From NCBI GenBank assembly GCA_032250895.1, contig JAVVEZ010000032.1, positions 1 to 34,048 of the forward strand: a stretch of 34,048 nt of DNA. The letters run 5' to 3'. Positions 24,993-33,407 of this stretch are shown piece by piece. Source of the stretch: JAVVEZ01 sp032250895 (GTDB taxonomy: Bacteria > Pseudomonadota > Gammaproteobacteria > Pseudomonadales > Pseudohongiellaceae). Below the pieces are notes generated by a model that saw only the letters and a program-made list of their open reading frames with translations, ran no database searches and was not told the DNA's origin. The stretch's first letter is position 1. The number at the start of each line of letters is the position of its first letter. Both the position numbers and the translations under genes were made by a program.

Positions 24993-26570
24993 TCACACGG
25001 GCATCAAAAGTGGCGGGATGACGAGCGCCTGCGGCTTGTCCTTGTCAGCAGACGACTCACTTGTTTTCATGTAGGCCAGATGATCGTGCGCCAGGCCTGC
25101 CTGCGGCAGATAGTTGCGGTAGGGGCCGAGGTCCCTGCGGATTATCGCTGTCAGGAGCTCGGGTACTGTGCTGGTATGTCCCTCGAAAAAGTCCCGCAGC
25201 GGGCCCTCTGCCTGAAGTTGCCCACCAAACCTGGCGTAAGACTCTGCTTTTTTACTGGTTGCCGCCCGCAGGGTGCTGAACCAGCGCGCATTGAAACCAC
25301 GGGATGCCTGGAAGCGCCGGAAAATCCGACGCTTCGAGTGCGCATCGCCGACCAGGTCGGAGACAAGGCCGAAAAATTCCGACCAGCCATAATTTTTGGG
25401 ACGTACGTTCATCATCCGCGTGTTGTTGAGAAAGTGAAAAGGAACGGGCACGACCCGGCCCTCGGACTGGTATTGCAGGTTGAGCGCGGCTGCCCGGCCA
25501 TAGGCCGTCAACAGCGAAAACGCAGGATAGGCCCCCGGGGCAAGATCGAGGAAGCGCTTGATCAGCTCGAAGGGTTCGGTGCCGTCATCACAATCGAGGC
25601 CGAGCACGAAATTGGTCTGCACATAGGGCACGTAACGCAGGATCGTATTGACATGCTCAGCCACCTGGCGAACCTTGTCCATCCCCATCTGCTTGCCCGT
25701 CTTCGACTTGTTGCCGTGTTCATACCAGGATTCTATTCCCGGCAGCAACGCAACGAAGCCGTTCTTTTTGAGCCGGGCCAGATTGGGCTCTGACAACAGT
25801 GACAGGCTGCTCTCCGCGAGAAACTCGATGCGTCCGGGTGGCACTTCTTCCTCGATGATGGAGAGATGATCATTGAAGCGAACACCGAAATTGGGATCAT
25901 GCCAGGCAACCCGGGAGGTTTTTGCCGTGGTCAGCAAAAACCGCAGATCTTCCCGCATCTGATCCAGGCCAAGAGCCTGGTAAGGAACGACGGCATCGAT
26001 GCAAAAGCTGCAAGTGTAGGGACAACCAGTACTGCCGATCATCGGAATGAGCTTCAGGAAGGGCGTCTTTGCAATGGTGGCGGAAATGAACTTCCAGCGC
26101 TCACGCACGCCGGGAATCTCCTCGGGCTGCTTCTCAGCAGTCAGGTAAAGTCCGAAGGGCCGGTGCCGCTCGCCATCGGCCAGCACGTCTCTGATTATCG
26201 GCTTGTCGGTCATACCCAGCACATAATCAAAATAAAAGGCCGCATCCTCCGGGTAGCAGCGGGCATGTGGACCACCCAATACCGTCACGGCCCCACTGCT
26301 CCGGAAAAAAGCGCTGAGCGCATAGGCAAACTGCGCCGAGGCGGTATAGGCGCTGAAAAAGCAGATATCGACAGGCTCGGGCAGTTCCTTGTCAAGATCT
26401 TCCACGCCGGTATAGCAGATATAGCGCACCTCATGACCGAGCTGCTCACACCAGACGGCAATCGCCTGCGGCATCAGGGACGCGGAGTTCGCGTTCATGA
26501 GCCTGGAATACAGCCGTTGCACCGGCCTGTTGCTCGTGAGATCGATGATGGCAATCTTCAGACGCTTCAT
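24993..26570 (-). CDS. B12-binding-type radical SAM protein
   Basis: A 525-residue enzyme with an N-terminal cobalamin-binding-like Rossmann domain (about residues 1-145: KIAIIDLTSN, VDICFFSAYTASAQ, AVTVLGGPHARCYPEDA) and a radical SAM core. The [4Fe-4S] motif is CPYTCSFC (Cys183, Cys187, Cys190). GIESWYEHGNKSKTG and TNFVLGLDCDDGTEP match later barrel strands. This architecture occurs in methylases and ring-forming enzymes for lipids, antibiotics and hopanoids. The typical DxHxxG B12 ligand is not seen, so cobalamin binding is uncertain. The frame is open to 26717, but ATG 26570 is chosen because the Rossmann strand starts there. Substrate unknown. It ends 120 bases before the PepSY gene on the same strand. 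Confidence 0.88.
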   Translation of the reverse strand: MKRLKIAIIDLTSNRPVQRLYSRLMNANSASLMPQAIAVWCEQLGHEVRYICYTGVEDLDKELPEPVDICFFSAYTASAQFAYALSAFFRSSGAVTVLGGPHARCYPEDAAFYFDYVLGMTDKPIIRDVLADGERHRPFGLYLTAEKQPEEIPGVRERWKFISATIAKTPFLKLIPMIGSTGCPYTCSFCIDAVVPYQALGLDQMREDLRFLLTTAKTSRVAWHDPNFGVRFNDHLSIIEEEVPPGRIEFLAESSLSLLSEPNLARLKKNGFVALLPGIESWYEHGNKSKTGKQMGMDKVRQVAEHVNTILRYVPYVQTNFVLGLDCDDGTEPFELIKRFLDLAPGAYPAFSLLTAYGRAAALNLQYQSEGRVVPVPFHFLNNTRMMNVRPKNYGWSEFFGLVSDLVGDAHSKRRIFRRFQASRGFNARWFSTLRAATSKKAESYARFGGQLQAEGPLRDFFEGHTSTVPELLTAIIRRDLGPYRNYLPQAGLAHDHLAYMKTSESSADKDKPQALVIPPLLMPV

Positions 26571-26717
26571 GCCCGCCGCCGGAAAGCAGATTCCTGCATT
26601 GCTACTCCTCGCTTGCCAGCGTCTGGCTCCAGGTTCAAACCTGTGCCATTTGTTCAAGCGGCCCACCACGGACTGTTTGATAAATGGTTCACCGTAGCAC
26701 GAACCAGGACAAACCAT

Positions 26718-26778
26718 CTAACACTTTGTTGAAAAAGTCCATCCATGGACTTTTTCAAGCCGGTTTGCGGCACATGTC
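26718..26778 (-). repeat. 61-bp dispersed hairpin repeat, copy 2 (inverted)
   Basis: The reverse complement matches 10999-11059 with only a few differences over 61 bases. Its core is a near-perfect palindrome (GAAAAAGTCCAT with ATGGACTTTTTC, 2-base loop). It lies between the PQQ dehydrogenase stop and the radical SAM gene, and its T-rich arm could help end transcription. Confidence 0.85.
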
Positions 26779-26814
26779 TGAAAACAGAGACCTCGGCATT
26801 ATTCCAAAAACGTT

Positions 26815-28986
26815 TCAGGGCTGCTTGCCAAGCCTGACATGAGCCCGTTCGATCAGGTAGGCACGGATGGCCCCGGCATCTTCGGCATCCATGACCGAGG
26901 CAAAGGACACCATGCCGTTGCCGGAACGGACCCCGTCGAGCACCACGGCATTGAAGAGTTCAGCGCTGTTGAGCGCCGGGGAAAGCAGCAGGTCGGGAAA
27001 CAGGCCGCGGCGGAACAGGCCGCCGGCAGTACCGGGGTCGCCGTGACAGATGATGCAGTTCTGCTGATAGAGCCCTTCACCCTGGGCCACCACAGCGGCA
27101 GGCGCCGTGGCGGGCGGAGGATCCAGTGGCGGGGCGCTGTACTCGAGGGCCGGTGGCAGCTGCGCCGTGCCACCAGCCTTGAACACCAGCAGGCGGGAAT
27201 AGGATGGTGCGTAGTAATTGCCGGTGGAGCGCCCGGCCACCACGGCAATATATTGCTCCCCGTCCAGTTCATAGCTGACCGGTGCCGCCACCACGCCGGT
27301 GTGGGTGGGCAGCGACCACAGTTCCTCGCCGCTGTCTGCGGCGTAGGCACTGAAGCGGTCGGCATTGCCCTTGAACAGCAGGCCACCGGCCGTGGCCAGA
27401 ATGCCGCCGGCGGCTGCATCCACGCGCCAGACTTCCCGCTGACTCACCGGATTCCAGGCCAGCAGCGAACTGCCGGACGGCAGCTGCGCCGTCGCATTGG
27501 GCCCCAGCTCTGCCAGGCCGGCGCCAATGTCGATGCCCAGGTTGGACGACAAGGGATTCGGGTTGAAATTTTTGTCTGCCGCATAAACCAGACTGTTGTT
27601 GGCGGCGGACAGATACACCAGCCCGGTGCCGGGATGATAGGCCATGGGATGCCAGTTGTGCGCGCCGGCCGACGAGGGCTGCACGGCATAGGCGCGGCCA
27701 GTGACCCCATAGCGGGCATTCGGATTTTCGATGGGGCGGCCGCTCTGCGGATCGATGCCGCTGGCCCAGTTGACGGCGGCAAACTTCTGCGCGGAGATAA
27801 AGGCCCCGGTAGCGGCATCCAGCACATAGAAAAAGCCGTTTTTCGGTGCCTGCATCAGCACTCTCCGGGTTTCGCCGTTCAGCTCCAGATCAGCCAGCAC
27901 GATGGGCTGGGTGGCAGTATAGTCCCAGCTTTCTCCCGGGGTGGTCTGATAGTGCCAGACATAGGAGCCGTCGTCGGGATCGAGGGCGACGATGGAAGAC
28001 AGAAACAGATTGTCGCCCCCGCCCGGACTGCGGATGCTCTGGTTCCACGGCGAGCCGTTGCCGGTACCGATATAAAGGAGGTCGAGTTCGGGATCATAGG
28101 CCATGGAATCCCATACCGTGCCACCGCCCCCCAGGGCCCACCATTCTCCCTGCCAGGTTTCAGCCGCCATGGCCAGCGTGTCGTTTTCAAAGCCCAGTGC
28201 CGGATTGCCAGGCACCGTGAAAAAGCGCCAGACCAGGTCGCCATTTTCCGCATCGTAGGCGGAGACATAGCCACGCACCCCGTATTCGGCACCACCATTG
28301 CCGATGAGCACCCGGCCCTTGACGACGCGGGGGGCGCCGGTGATGGAATAGGACAGGTCATGACTGATCAGCGTGTCTGTCTCCCAGACGACCTCGCCAC
28401 TGGCTGCATCCACGGCCACCAGACGCCCGTCGATGGTACCCACGAAGACCTTGCCGTTCCACACCGCCGCGCCCCGGTTCACGACATCACAGCAGGCCCG
28501 CACTCCCCACTCCCCCGGCACCTGCGGGTCATATTTCCAGAGGCTGGCCCCGGTCCTGGCATCATAGGCAAACAGCTTGCTCCAGGCCGTGGTGACGTAG
28601 ATGACATCATCCACCACCAGCGGCGTGGATTCCTGTCCCCGGCTGGTGTCGAAATCGGCATACCAGGCCAGACCCAGATTGCCGACAGTGGCCGCCGTCA
28701 GCTGTGCCAGCGGGCTGTAATGCTGTTCGCTGTAGGTACGCCCGGTGGTCAGCCATTGCCCAGGCTCGCTGTCCGCATCGAGCAGCCGCCGCGCATCGAC
28801 GGCGGCCGGCGAGCCCGCAGCGTGCGCCGGATCATTGGGTGTCGAAGTAGATGTAGAAATAGGTGTCTGATTGGGTGTCGAATTGGGTGTCGAATTGGGT
28901 GTCTGATTCTGCGGTGCCGGGCTGCACGCCAGCAGGCCAAGCAGGACGACAGCAAGCGGCAGGTGAGGGAAATGAAAAGATCGCAT
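26815..28986 (-). CDS. PQQ-dependent dehydrogenase with C-terminal cytochrome c (lipoprotein)
   Basis: A 723-residue quinohaemoprotein, probably oxidising alcohols or related substrates in the periplasm and passing electrons through haem c. The eight-bladed propeller carries the vicinal disulfide WGVRACCDVVNRG, a Ca/PQQ-site segment YDPELDLLYIGTGNGSPWNQ, and the catalytic Asp region ESWDYTATQPIVLADL. It ends with TAGGLLFKGNADRFSAY and HTGVVAAPVSYELDGEQYIA. The C-terminal domain has the haem motif CIICH at 644-648. Unusually, the signal sequence ends in a lipobox-like LLAC (Cys21) followed by a Thr/Pro/Ser/Asn tandem tether, suggesting membrane anchoring. ATG 28986 is preferred to 29052 because the signal peptide starts there. 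Similar enzymes without a tether are soluble. The exact substrate is not readable. Confidence 0.93.
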   Translation of the reverse strand: MRSFHFPHLPLAVVLLGLLACSPAPQNQTPNSTPNSTPNQTPISTSTSTPNDPAHAAGSPAAVDARRLLDADSEPGQWLTTGRTYSEQHYSPLAQLTAATVGNLGLAWYADFDTSRGQESTPLVVDDVIYVTTAWSKLFAYDARTGASLWKYDPQVPGEWGVRACCDVVNRGAAVWNGKVFVGTIDGRLVAVDAASGEVVWETDTLISHDLSYSITGAPRVVKGRVLIGNGGAEYGVRGYVSAYDAENGDLVWRFFTVPGNPALGFENDTLAMAAETWQGEWWALGGGGTVWDSMAYDPELDLLYIGTGNGSPWNQSIRSPGGGDNLFLSSIVALDPDDGSYVWHYQTTPGESWDYTATQPIVLADLELNGETRRVLMQAPKNGFFYVLDAATGAFISAQKFAAVNWASGIDPQSGRPIENPNARYGVTGRAYAVQPSSAGAHNWHPMAYHPGTGLVYLSAANNSLVYAADKNFNPNPLSSNLGIDIGAGLAELGPNATAQLPSGSSLLAWNPVSQREVWRVDAAAGGILATAGGLLFKGNADRFSAYAADSGEELWSLPTHTGVVAAPVSYELDGEQYIAVVAGRSTGNYYAPSYSRLLVFKAGGTAQLPPALEYSAPPLDPPPATAPAAVVAQGEGLYQQNCIICHGDPGTAGGLFRRGLFPDLLLSPALNSAELFNAVVLDGVRSGNGMVSFASVMDAEDAGAIRAYLIERAHVRLGKQP
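28833..28911 (-). repeat. 12-bp coding tandem repeat (lipoprotein tether)
   Basis: Units like TTGGGTGTCGAA recur in tandem with mild decay, encoding the low-complexity NSTPNSTPNQTPISTS stretch just after the lipobox of the PQQ dehydrogenase. Repeat number would set the distance from membrane to catalytic domain. Confidence 0.75.
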
Positions 28987-29111
28987 GAAGGCCGGGTCTC
29001 CGCTGGCTGGCTTGTTGGCCGCACGGAGCAGTGCACAGGGCCCGGTCCGCATGGATGAGGATCGGGAGAATATGCCAGCGCTGGGGGCAATTCAAGAGTC
29101 GGCCAGAATCC

Positions 29112-30583
29112 TTACTCCCGATTCCAGGGTGAGACCTTGAGATGCAGACGCGCCCTGCAGCCTTTTTTCGAGGACAGATCCATGATGGCACCCCCGTCTA
29201 CGTACGCCATTTCCCGCCCCTCGTTTTCGCTCCAGTCCTCGCTTGCCATCACATAACGCAAACGCCAGTGCTGGTCTGCCATCGTCGCCCGGAGCGTCAC
29301 CCGGGTATCCAGCAGGACTTCGCCGGGAATCCGTTGCTGGAATGGACCCTTGCCCACCAGGTAATCGGTGGTGCGCACGGCCAGAACCAGCGTAAAAACC
29401 AGCGTTTTGCCATGTTCAATCTTTTTCGAATCCAGAAAGACCGAAAACAACTGCGGGGAGCGAGCCTCGGGATGCTGCCCATTTTCATCAAACAATTCGT
29501 CGAAGGTGCGAAAGATGGCGGAGGCGTCATCAATCCGGCGCTCGGTCAGATTGACATCAAAGGCACCACGGGGCGTGACCGTGGACTCAAACAGGTAGGA
29601 CACCCGAATCTGCTTGCCGGCCTCATATTCCCGCCTGATCCGGGGAGGCAGGGGCAGGTCTTGCAGTTCCAGAATGCCCGCGACAAAGGTGTCTCCAAAC
29701 AGGAAACGGACCAGGTTCTGGTAACCCTCTTCAGAATTGACCAGACCATAATGACCGCTGTGACTGCGGTAGACATAGGCCCGGGGAGCACCCTGCACAG
29801 CGGCATTCTCGATCTTGACGAGGCCGTCGCTCATCGGACCGACGGCAAAGCGCACCGCATTGTAGTCCTTGTGGTTGGTGCCGATCAGACAAAAGAAGCG
29901 GGCGGGATCGAATTCACCATTCAGGGAATCCACTCGGTCCGCTGATGGCAGCGCAAGGTAGCTGGCCATCTCAGGGCGGCTGAAGGTGTCCGCATCCCAG
30001 ATCCCGAGCCACCGGGGAACGTTCAGTCCCCGCAGCTCGATGCCGTTGTGCGGTGTGCCATAGGTGAATACCCTGCCACCAGGCTCCTGGCTTCAGCGCT
30101 GCCCACGGCAGGGTTCTGCAGCAGACAGCGGCAGATCAGCCCACCCATGGAATGGGCCACCAGATACACCCGGAATGCCTGCCTGGCAGCGGCATCATCA
30201 CCACAGACCTGATCCCGGGTATCCAGAATGAGTTGTGATAATTGTTCCGCCGCCCCGCTTATGCTGGGTTTCACACCCGTGCCCAGGTCCCGGTCTCCCT
30301 CTTCATAGTAACGGTGGATAATGATGCTGCGCGCCGGAATGGAGCCTGCGACCTGCTTGCCGTCCCTGTAGGTATCGCTATAACCATAATCCTTCATCAG
30401 ACGGACCAGCGGCGACTCAAAGATATGTTTGCTGACTGTGCGGTCCCATTCCTGGCGAATTTTGGTAGAGCCCAGGTTGAAACCCATGTAGGGAGTGGCG
30501 ACCGTGTCCTCGATCTCACCCTGGGTCATTGCGTAACCACGCAGATAAATAATGGGATAGTACGGATGTTTGAGGATGGCCAT
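29112..30583 (-). pseudogene. lipase-like alpha/beta hydrolase, frameshifted
   Basis: A lipase-type hydrolase of about 490 residues split by a single frameshift. The 5' part (30583 down to about 30070) starts HPYYPIIYLRGYA and contains the nucleophile elbow VAHSMGG (Ser145). Just after EARSLVAG the frame is lost, and the natural continuation VFTYGTPHNGIELRG is in another frame. It runs on to 29112 and contains YVYRSHSGHYGLVNSEEGYQ, where the catalytic His is expected. Adding one G to GGG near 30068-30070 restores an uninterrupted frame. Given the nearby assembly gap, a sequencing error is as likely as a true mutation. No signal peptide is seen. It is the last gene of the five-gene unit, 11 bases after the coiled-coil gene. 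Confidence 0.8.
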
Positions 30584-30594
30584 GCTGATTTCGC

Positions 30595-30933
30595 CTATAC
30601 CAGTGCGACTACTCGTCCGATTATTTTCAACAGCCCACTTATGGCTGCCAGTGTCTGCTTTACATTTTCCAGGTCTTCCAGTTTTGCCTTCAGCACATCA
30701 ATCCCCGTGGTCAGACCGGCTTCGTTTTCTTCCAGCTTTTTTCGAATTTCCTGTAGCTCGGCTGTGCGCAACTTCATATAAGCCAGTTGCACCTGGGACA
30801 ACAACTGCGCCGATTCGGTTTTCACCGGAGCAGAGGACTTTTCCAACTCCAAATGATATTCGAGAGATAACATGACGTTCCTGGTTTTTTTCAGTTGGCT
30901 CTTGGTGGCATTTAAAATTTCGTTGGCGGCCAT
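30595..30933 (-). CDS. small coiled-coil protein of the five-gene unit
   Basis: A 112-residue protein I do not recognise. It has no signal peptide and is almost entirely helical: heptads run through SLEYHLELEKSS and LRTAELQEIRKKLEENEAGL to KLEDLENVKQTLAAISG. The C-terminal LLKIIGRVVALV could be an amphipathic or membrane-touching helix. ATG 30933 is preferred over the TTG at 30939 because GGGAGG lies seven bases upstream. It begins two bases after the stop of the lipoprotein gene and ends 11 bases before the lipase, so it is co-transcribed. A scaffold or chaperone role for the neighbouring lipase (as lipase-specific foldases are helical) is a guess from the position alone. Confidence 0.72.
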   Translation of the reverse strand: MAANEILNATKSQLKKTRNVMLSLEYHLELEKSSAPVKTESAQLLSQVQLAYMKLRTAELQEIRKKLEENEAGLTTGIDVLKAKLEDLENVKQTLAAISGLLKIIGRVVALV

Positions 30934-30935
30934 GA

Positions 30936-31826
30936 TCAATCCTCCCTCTCGGTTTTGGTACTTTCAATCAAATCCAGAATGGCATTGATATCCGCAAAGA
31001 GCACATCAAAATCCTGCTGACCGCTCTTCCCTGCAACCAGTGCAATGAAGGTTTTCTTCAATTCCTTTGCCGCCTGCACGGCGCTTGCTGCCATCTCTGT
31101 GCCGGTGCTTGCATTCAGTACAGCGCGCCGAGCATTTTCCCAGCCTTCCGGTATGCTTGAGGTCTCGGCAAGATAGGGGTCCACCACTTCTGAAATCTCT
31201 CTGCGTGCCATGAGTATGTCAACATCAGATTTGTAATCGTCAACCAGGGCCTCAAGTGCGGCACTTTGCAACTCGAGCTCCCGCTCCAGAACCGTTGCAT
31301 TCTTCTTCAGCTCAGTGCTCAGAACCTTCTGCTTGTATGCAGCCACCACCATCGGCACTACCCCTCCTATAAAATCCTTGATTGGTGCGTCCCCTATGCT
31401 GGCGTTTTCAATGGCCGGATGCAGGGCCTGCATCTGGGCCGCCAGGCTGCTGGCTTCAGCCCCAATGCCGGTATTCAGGTCTGTTGTCGCCAATGCCGAC
31501 AAAGCAATGAAATATTTGTTCAGGAGCAGGGTGTGCTGTCTGATCCGCTGTAATTCTGTGAGGAAGTCCTGCAGGCTCTTTGTATGGTTCTTATAATTTT
31601 TTATTCGCGTATCAATATCTGTATCTGTATCACGAATTTCCAGCAACACGACACTATCCGCGTCTATGGCCAGATTCCCGACTTCTTTGGTCAGTGCAAC
31701 CATGGCACTAGAATAACTTTTTCCGGCACTTGCGAAGTCATTGAATTGATTGAGACGACTGCTGTAACAGGCAGTCAGCATACCCAGGGCTGTCATTACC
31801 GTGATAATTTTCAGAAGATTTTTCAT
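30936..31826 (-). CDS. unrecognised helical lipoprotein of the five-gene unit
   Basis: A 296-residue predicted lipoprotein: signal peptide MKNLLKIITVMTALGML ending in lipobox LTAC (Cys20), then YSSRLNQF. The mature protein is rich in long helices, such as HTKSLQDFLTELQRIRQHTLLLNKYFIAL and KKNATVLERELELQSAALEALV, with no catalytic motif, resembling a helical-bundle lipoprotein. I do not recognise a family. ATG 31826 is preferred to 31835 since AAAGG is then nine bases upstream. It follows the 31859-32212 gene by 32 bases and is followed after two bases by the coiled-coil gene, so all are on one transcript. Its position with a lipase suggests an outer-membrane or periplasmic role, an inference only. 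Confidence 0.75.
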   Translation of the reverse strand: MKNLLKIITVMTALGMLTACYSSRLNQFNDFASAGKSYSSAMVALTKEVGNLAIDADSVVLLEIRDTDTDIDTRIKNYKNHTKSLQDFLTELQRIRQHTLLLNKYFIALSALATTDLNTGIGAEASSLAAQMQALHPAIENASIGDAPIKDFIGGVVPMVVAAYKQKVLSTELKKNATVLERELELQSAALEALVDDYKSDVDILMARREISEVVDPYLAETSSIPEGWENARRAVLNASTGTEMAASAVQAAKELKKTFIALVAGKSGQQDFDVLFADINAILDLIESTKTERED

Positions 31827-31858
31827 GGCGTTCATCCTTTCAATCCAGTTCTGACATT

Positions 31859-32212
31859 TCAATCAGCCTGGTCATCATTGCGTTGATAAGAAACGGCTGC
31901 ATTGCATAATTGCTCCCACCGGTTCTTTCTTGACCGGTAGGCTTCCAGGGTTTCTCCTGGCTGTCGCAATGGCTTGCTATCGCAGGAGGGAAGAGAATTT
32001 CCACCCGGCCCAATCGCCATGGCATTGACCTTTTCTGCTTCTGAAACGTTTTCTGCCGCTTCCCGGATCAATGCTCCATCCAACTGTTCAAGTAACACCG
32101 GCGCCGGGAAAACGTCTTCCCGGTTGACCTGTTGCGCCCCGGCCCCGCCTGCGATTGCCAGGTAAAGCACGAGACCATGGAAAACCGCTGCCAGCCTGCT
32201 CAGACTTTGCAT
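31859..32212 (-). CDS. small secreted protein of the five-gene unit
   Basis: A 117-residue exported protein with a signal peptide (LVLYLAIAGGAGA, cut before QQVNRED). The mature part has two cysteines (LPSCDSKPL and WEQLCNAAV), possibly disulfide-bonded, and a charged helix ETLEAYRSRKNRWEQL. No known domain is recognised. AGGAGAAGAAGC lies directly before the ATG at 32212. Its start overlaps the end of the membrane-anchored protein gene by 13 bases, which implies coupled translation. Confidence 0.75.
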   Translation of the reverse strand: MQSLSRLAAVFHGLVLYLAIAGGAGAQQVNREDVFPAPVLLEQLDGALIREAAENVSEAEKVNAMAIGPGGNSLPSCDSKPLRQPGETLEAYRSRKNRWEQLCNAAVSYQRNDDQAD

Positions 32213-32739
32213 GCTTCTTCTCCTGTATCAAACAAGGACTTTTTGCGCCAGCCCATGCGCTGCGTGGCGCTGGCCTGCGGGTTATCAAAAAAACTGGTGA
32301 GTTGAAGCAGATGCACCGACCCGGGCACCAGAAAATCATAGTATTGGGTGTGGGTTTCGCCCGGCTCGAGAAATTCATCCGTTTGCTCAAAGCTGAAATT
32401 GGCCAGCTCCGGCCAGTCTATGCTGCCGGACTCATTGCCGATGGCATCGCCCTCAGCAAGCGCAGCACCGATCCGCGATTCCAGCGGCAGCACTTTGACA
32501 AGATGATGTTCATGCCGTTCCAGATCCACACGGACCAGCCCGACATTCTTCACGTCAACGATGGCCCGTACCCAGCGAATGTCCTGGTTCAGACAGGCCG
32601 CATAAAAGTGATGCTCTATCTCGGCCCTGGCGAGGCTGTCTCCACGCAGCAGGAACCACCACCCGGCGGCCAGGATGGCTGCGATGGTGAGTCCGCCCTG
32701 AATGATGTCCACTCTGGTTTTCAGCTCTGGCAGAGACAT
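32200..32739 (-). CDS. membrane-anchored protein of the five-gene unit
   Basis: A 179-residue protein, the first gene of the unit. A single hydrophobic helix lies at about residues 15-32 (GGLTIAAILAAGWWFLL) after a short polar N-terminus; the large soluble part is outside the cytosol if the positive-inside rule holds. That domain (ARAEIEHHFYAACLNQDIRWVRAIVDVKNVGLVRVDLE, written here in pieces: AEIEHHFYAACLN, VRAIVDVKNVG, FLEPGETHTQYYDF) resembles an immunoglobulin-like beta sandwich of the kind that stabilises envelope proteins. I do not recognise a family. ATG 32739 is preferred over 32760 because AGGG lies at a good distance. It is divergent from nfeD, about 200 bases away. Confidence 0.72.
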   Translation of the reverse strand: MSLPELKTRVDIIQGGLTIAAILAAGWWFLLRGDSLARAEIEHHFYAACLNQDIRWVRAIVDVKNVGLVRVDLERHEHHLVKVLPLESRIGAALAEGDAIGNESGSIDWPELANFSFEQTDEFLEPGETHTQYYDFLVPGSVHLLQLTSFFDNPQASATQRMGWRKKSLFDTGEEACKV

Positions 32740-32858
32740 GAGATGCCCTGTGTTTTCCATGACCGGGAAACTTTGCTGTGCTTCTGACTGAAACCTGCCA
32801 CCAGTGCCGGAATGGTCTCAGCGCATTTTTTTAATTTCGCTCTTTGGTCAATTCGGGC

Positions 32859-32887
32859 TTGCTTTGCGCTGTGTGATCATATATAAA
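32859..32887 (+). promoter_or_regulatory. candidate sigma-70 promoter of nfeD-SPFH
   Basis: TTGCTT (32859-32864), a 17-base spacer, then TATAAA (32882-32887). This would start transcription about 40 bases before the nfeD ATG. On the opposite strand TTGACC (near 32847-32852) could be a -35 box for the divergent unit, but no good -10 follows. Confidence 0.5.
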
Positions 32888-32937
32888 CATTTTGGCTTTT
32901 ACTCCGATATGTTAAAAATAATCATCAGGAGGCTGTC

Positions 32938-33381
32938 ATGAACATCACTTTCGATCTGGATGCCTGGCATGTGTGGTTGATTCTCGGCATGGCGCTGGTC
33001 ATAGCCGAGGTCATCGGCACGGAATTCATCCTGCTGGCACTGGGTGCCGCCGCGCTGGTGACGGGTCTGCTCACGGCACTGTTCCAGCTTGCCCTCAACG
33101 GGCAGTTCATTGCCGCAGCCACCGTCGCGGTGCTGTTCGTGCCGGCCTTCTTTCGCTTCTACCGGCGCCGCTTCAAGGCCACGGGCACGCAGGCGGTCAT
33201 CGGCGAAGGGCTGTACCGGGATACCGAACTCATCATCGAAGAATACGGCGGGCGCTCCGGCATCCGGATTCAGGGCGACTTCTTTCCCGCAAAAAGTACC
33301 GAAGGCGACCCGCTCAGATCCGGCGAACTGGTGCGTGTGCTGGAAATGCATGGCCTGACGGCAGTCGTCGAGCGCATCTGA
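32938..33381 (+). CDS. NfeD family membrane protein
   Basis: A 147-residue short-type NfeD protein: two or three membrane helices (VWLILGMALVIAEVIGTEF, LLALGAAALVTGLL, FIAAATVAVLFVPAFF) and then a C-terminal soluble OB-fold domain (about residues 80-147) containing GRSGIRIQGDFFPA and LVRVLEMHGLTAVVE. Proteins of this type work with SPFH/stomatin partners in membrane microdomains; the downstream gene is one. AGGAGG lies five bases before the ATG. The gap to the SPFH gene is 26 bases, so the pair is an operon, likely driven by the promoter at 32859-32887. Confidence 0.93.
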   Translation: MNITFDLDAWHVWLILGMALVIAEVIGTEFILLALGAAALVTGLLTALFQLALNGQFIAAATVAVLFVPAFFRFYRRRFKATGTQAVIGEGLYRDTELIIEEYGGRSGIRIQGDFFPAKSTEGDPLRSGELVRVLEMHGLTAVVERI

Positions 33382-33407
33382 AAACTCACTGACAAGGGGT
33401 AACAACC

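Noticed and set aside
26839..29058. Long plus-strand open frame opposite the PQQ dehydrogenase
   Set aside because: Antisense shadow; the minus strand shows complete quinoprotein and haem c motifs.
30060..30080. Programmed -1 frameshift in the lipase gene
   Set aside because: There is no slippery heptamer of the X XXY YYZ form at the switch point; a single missing G is simpler.
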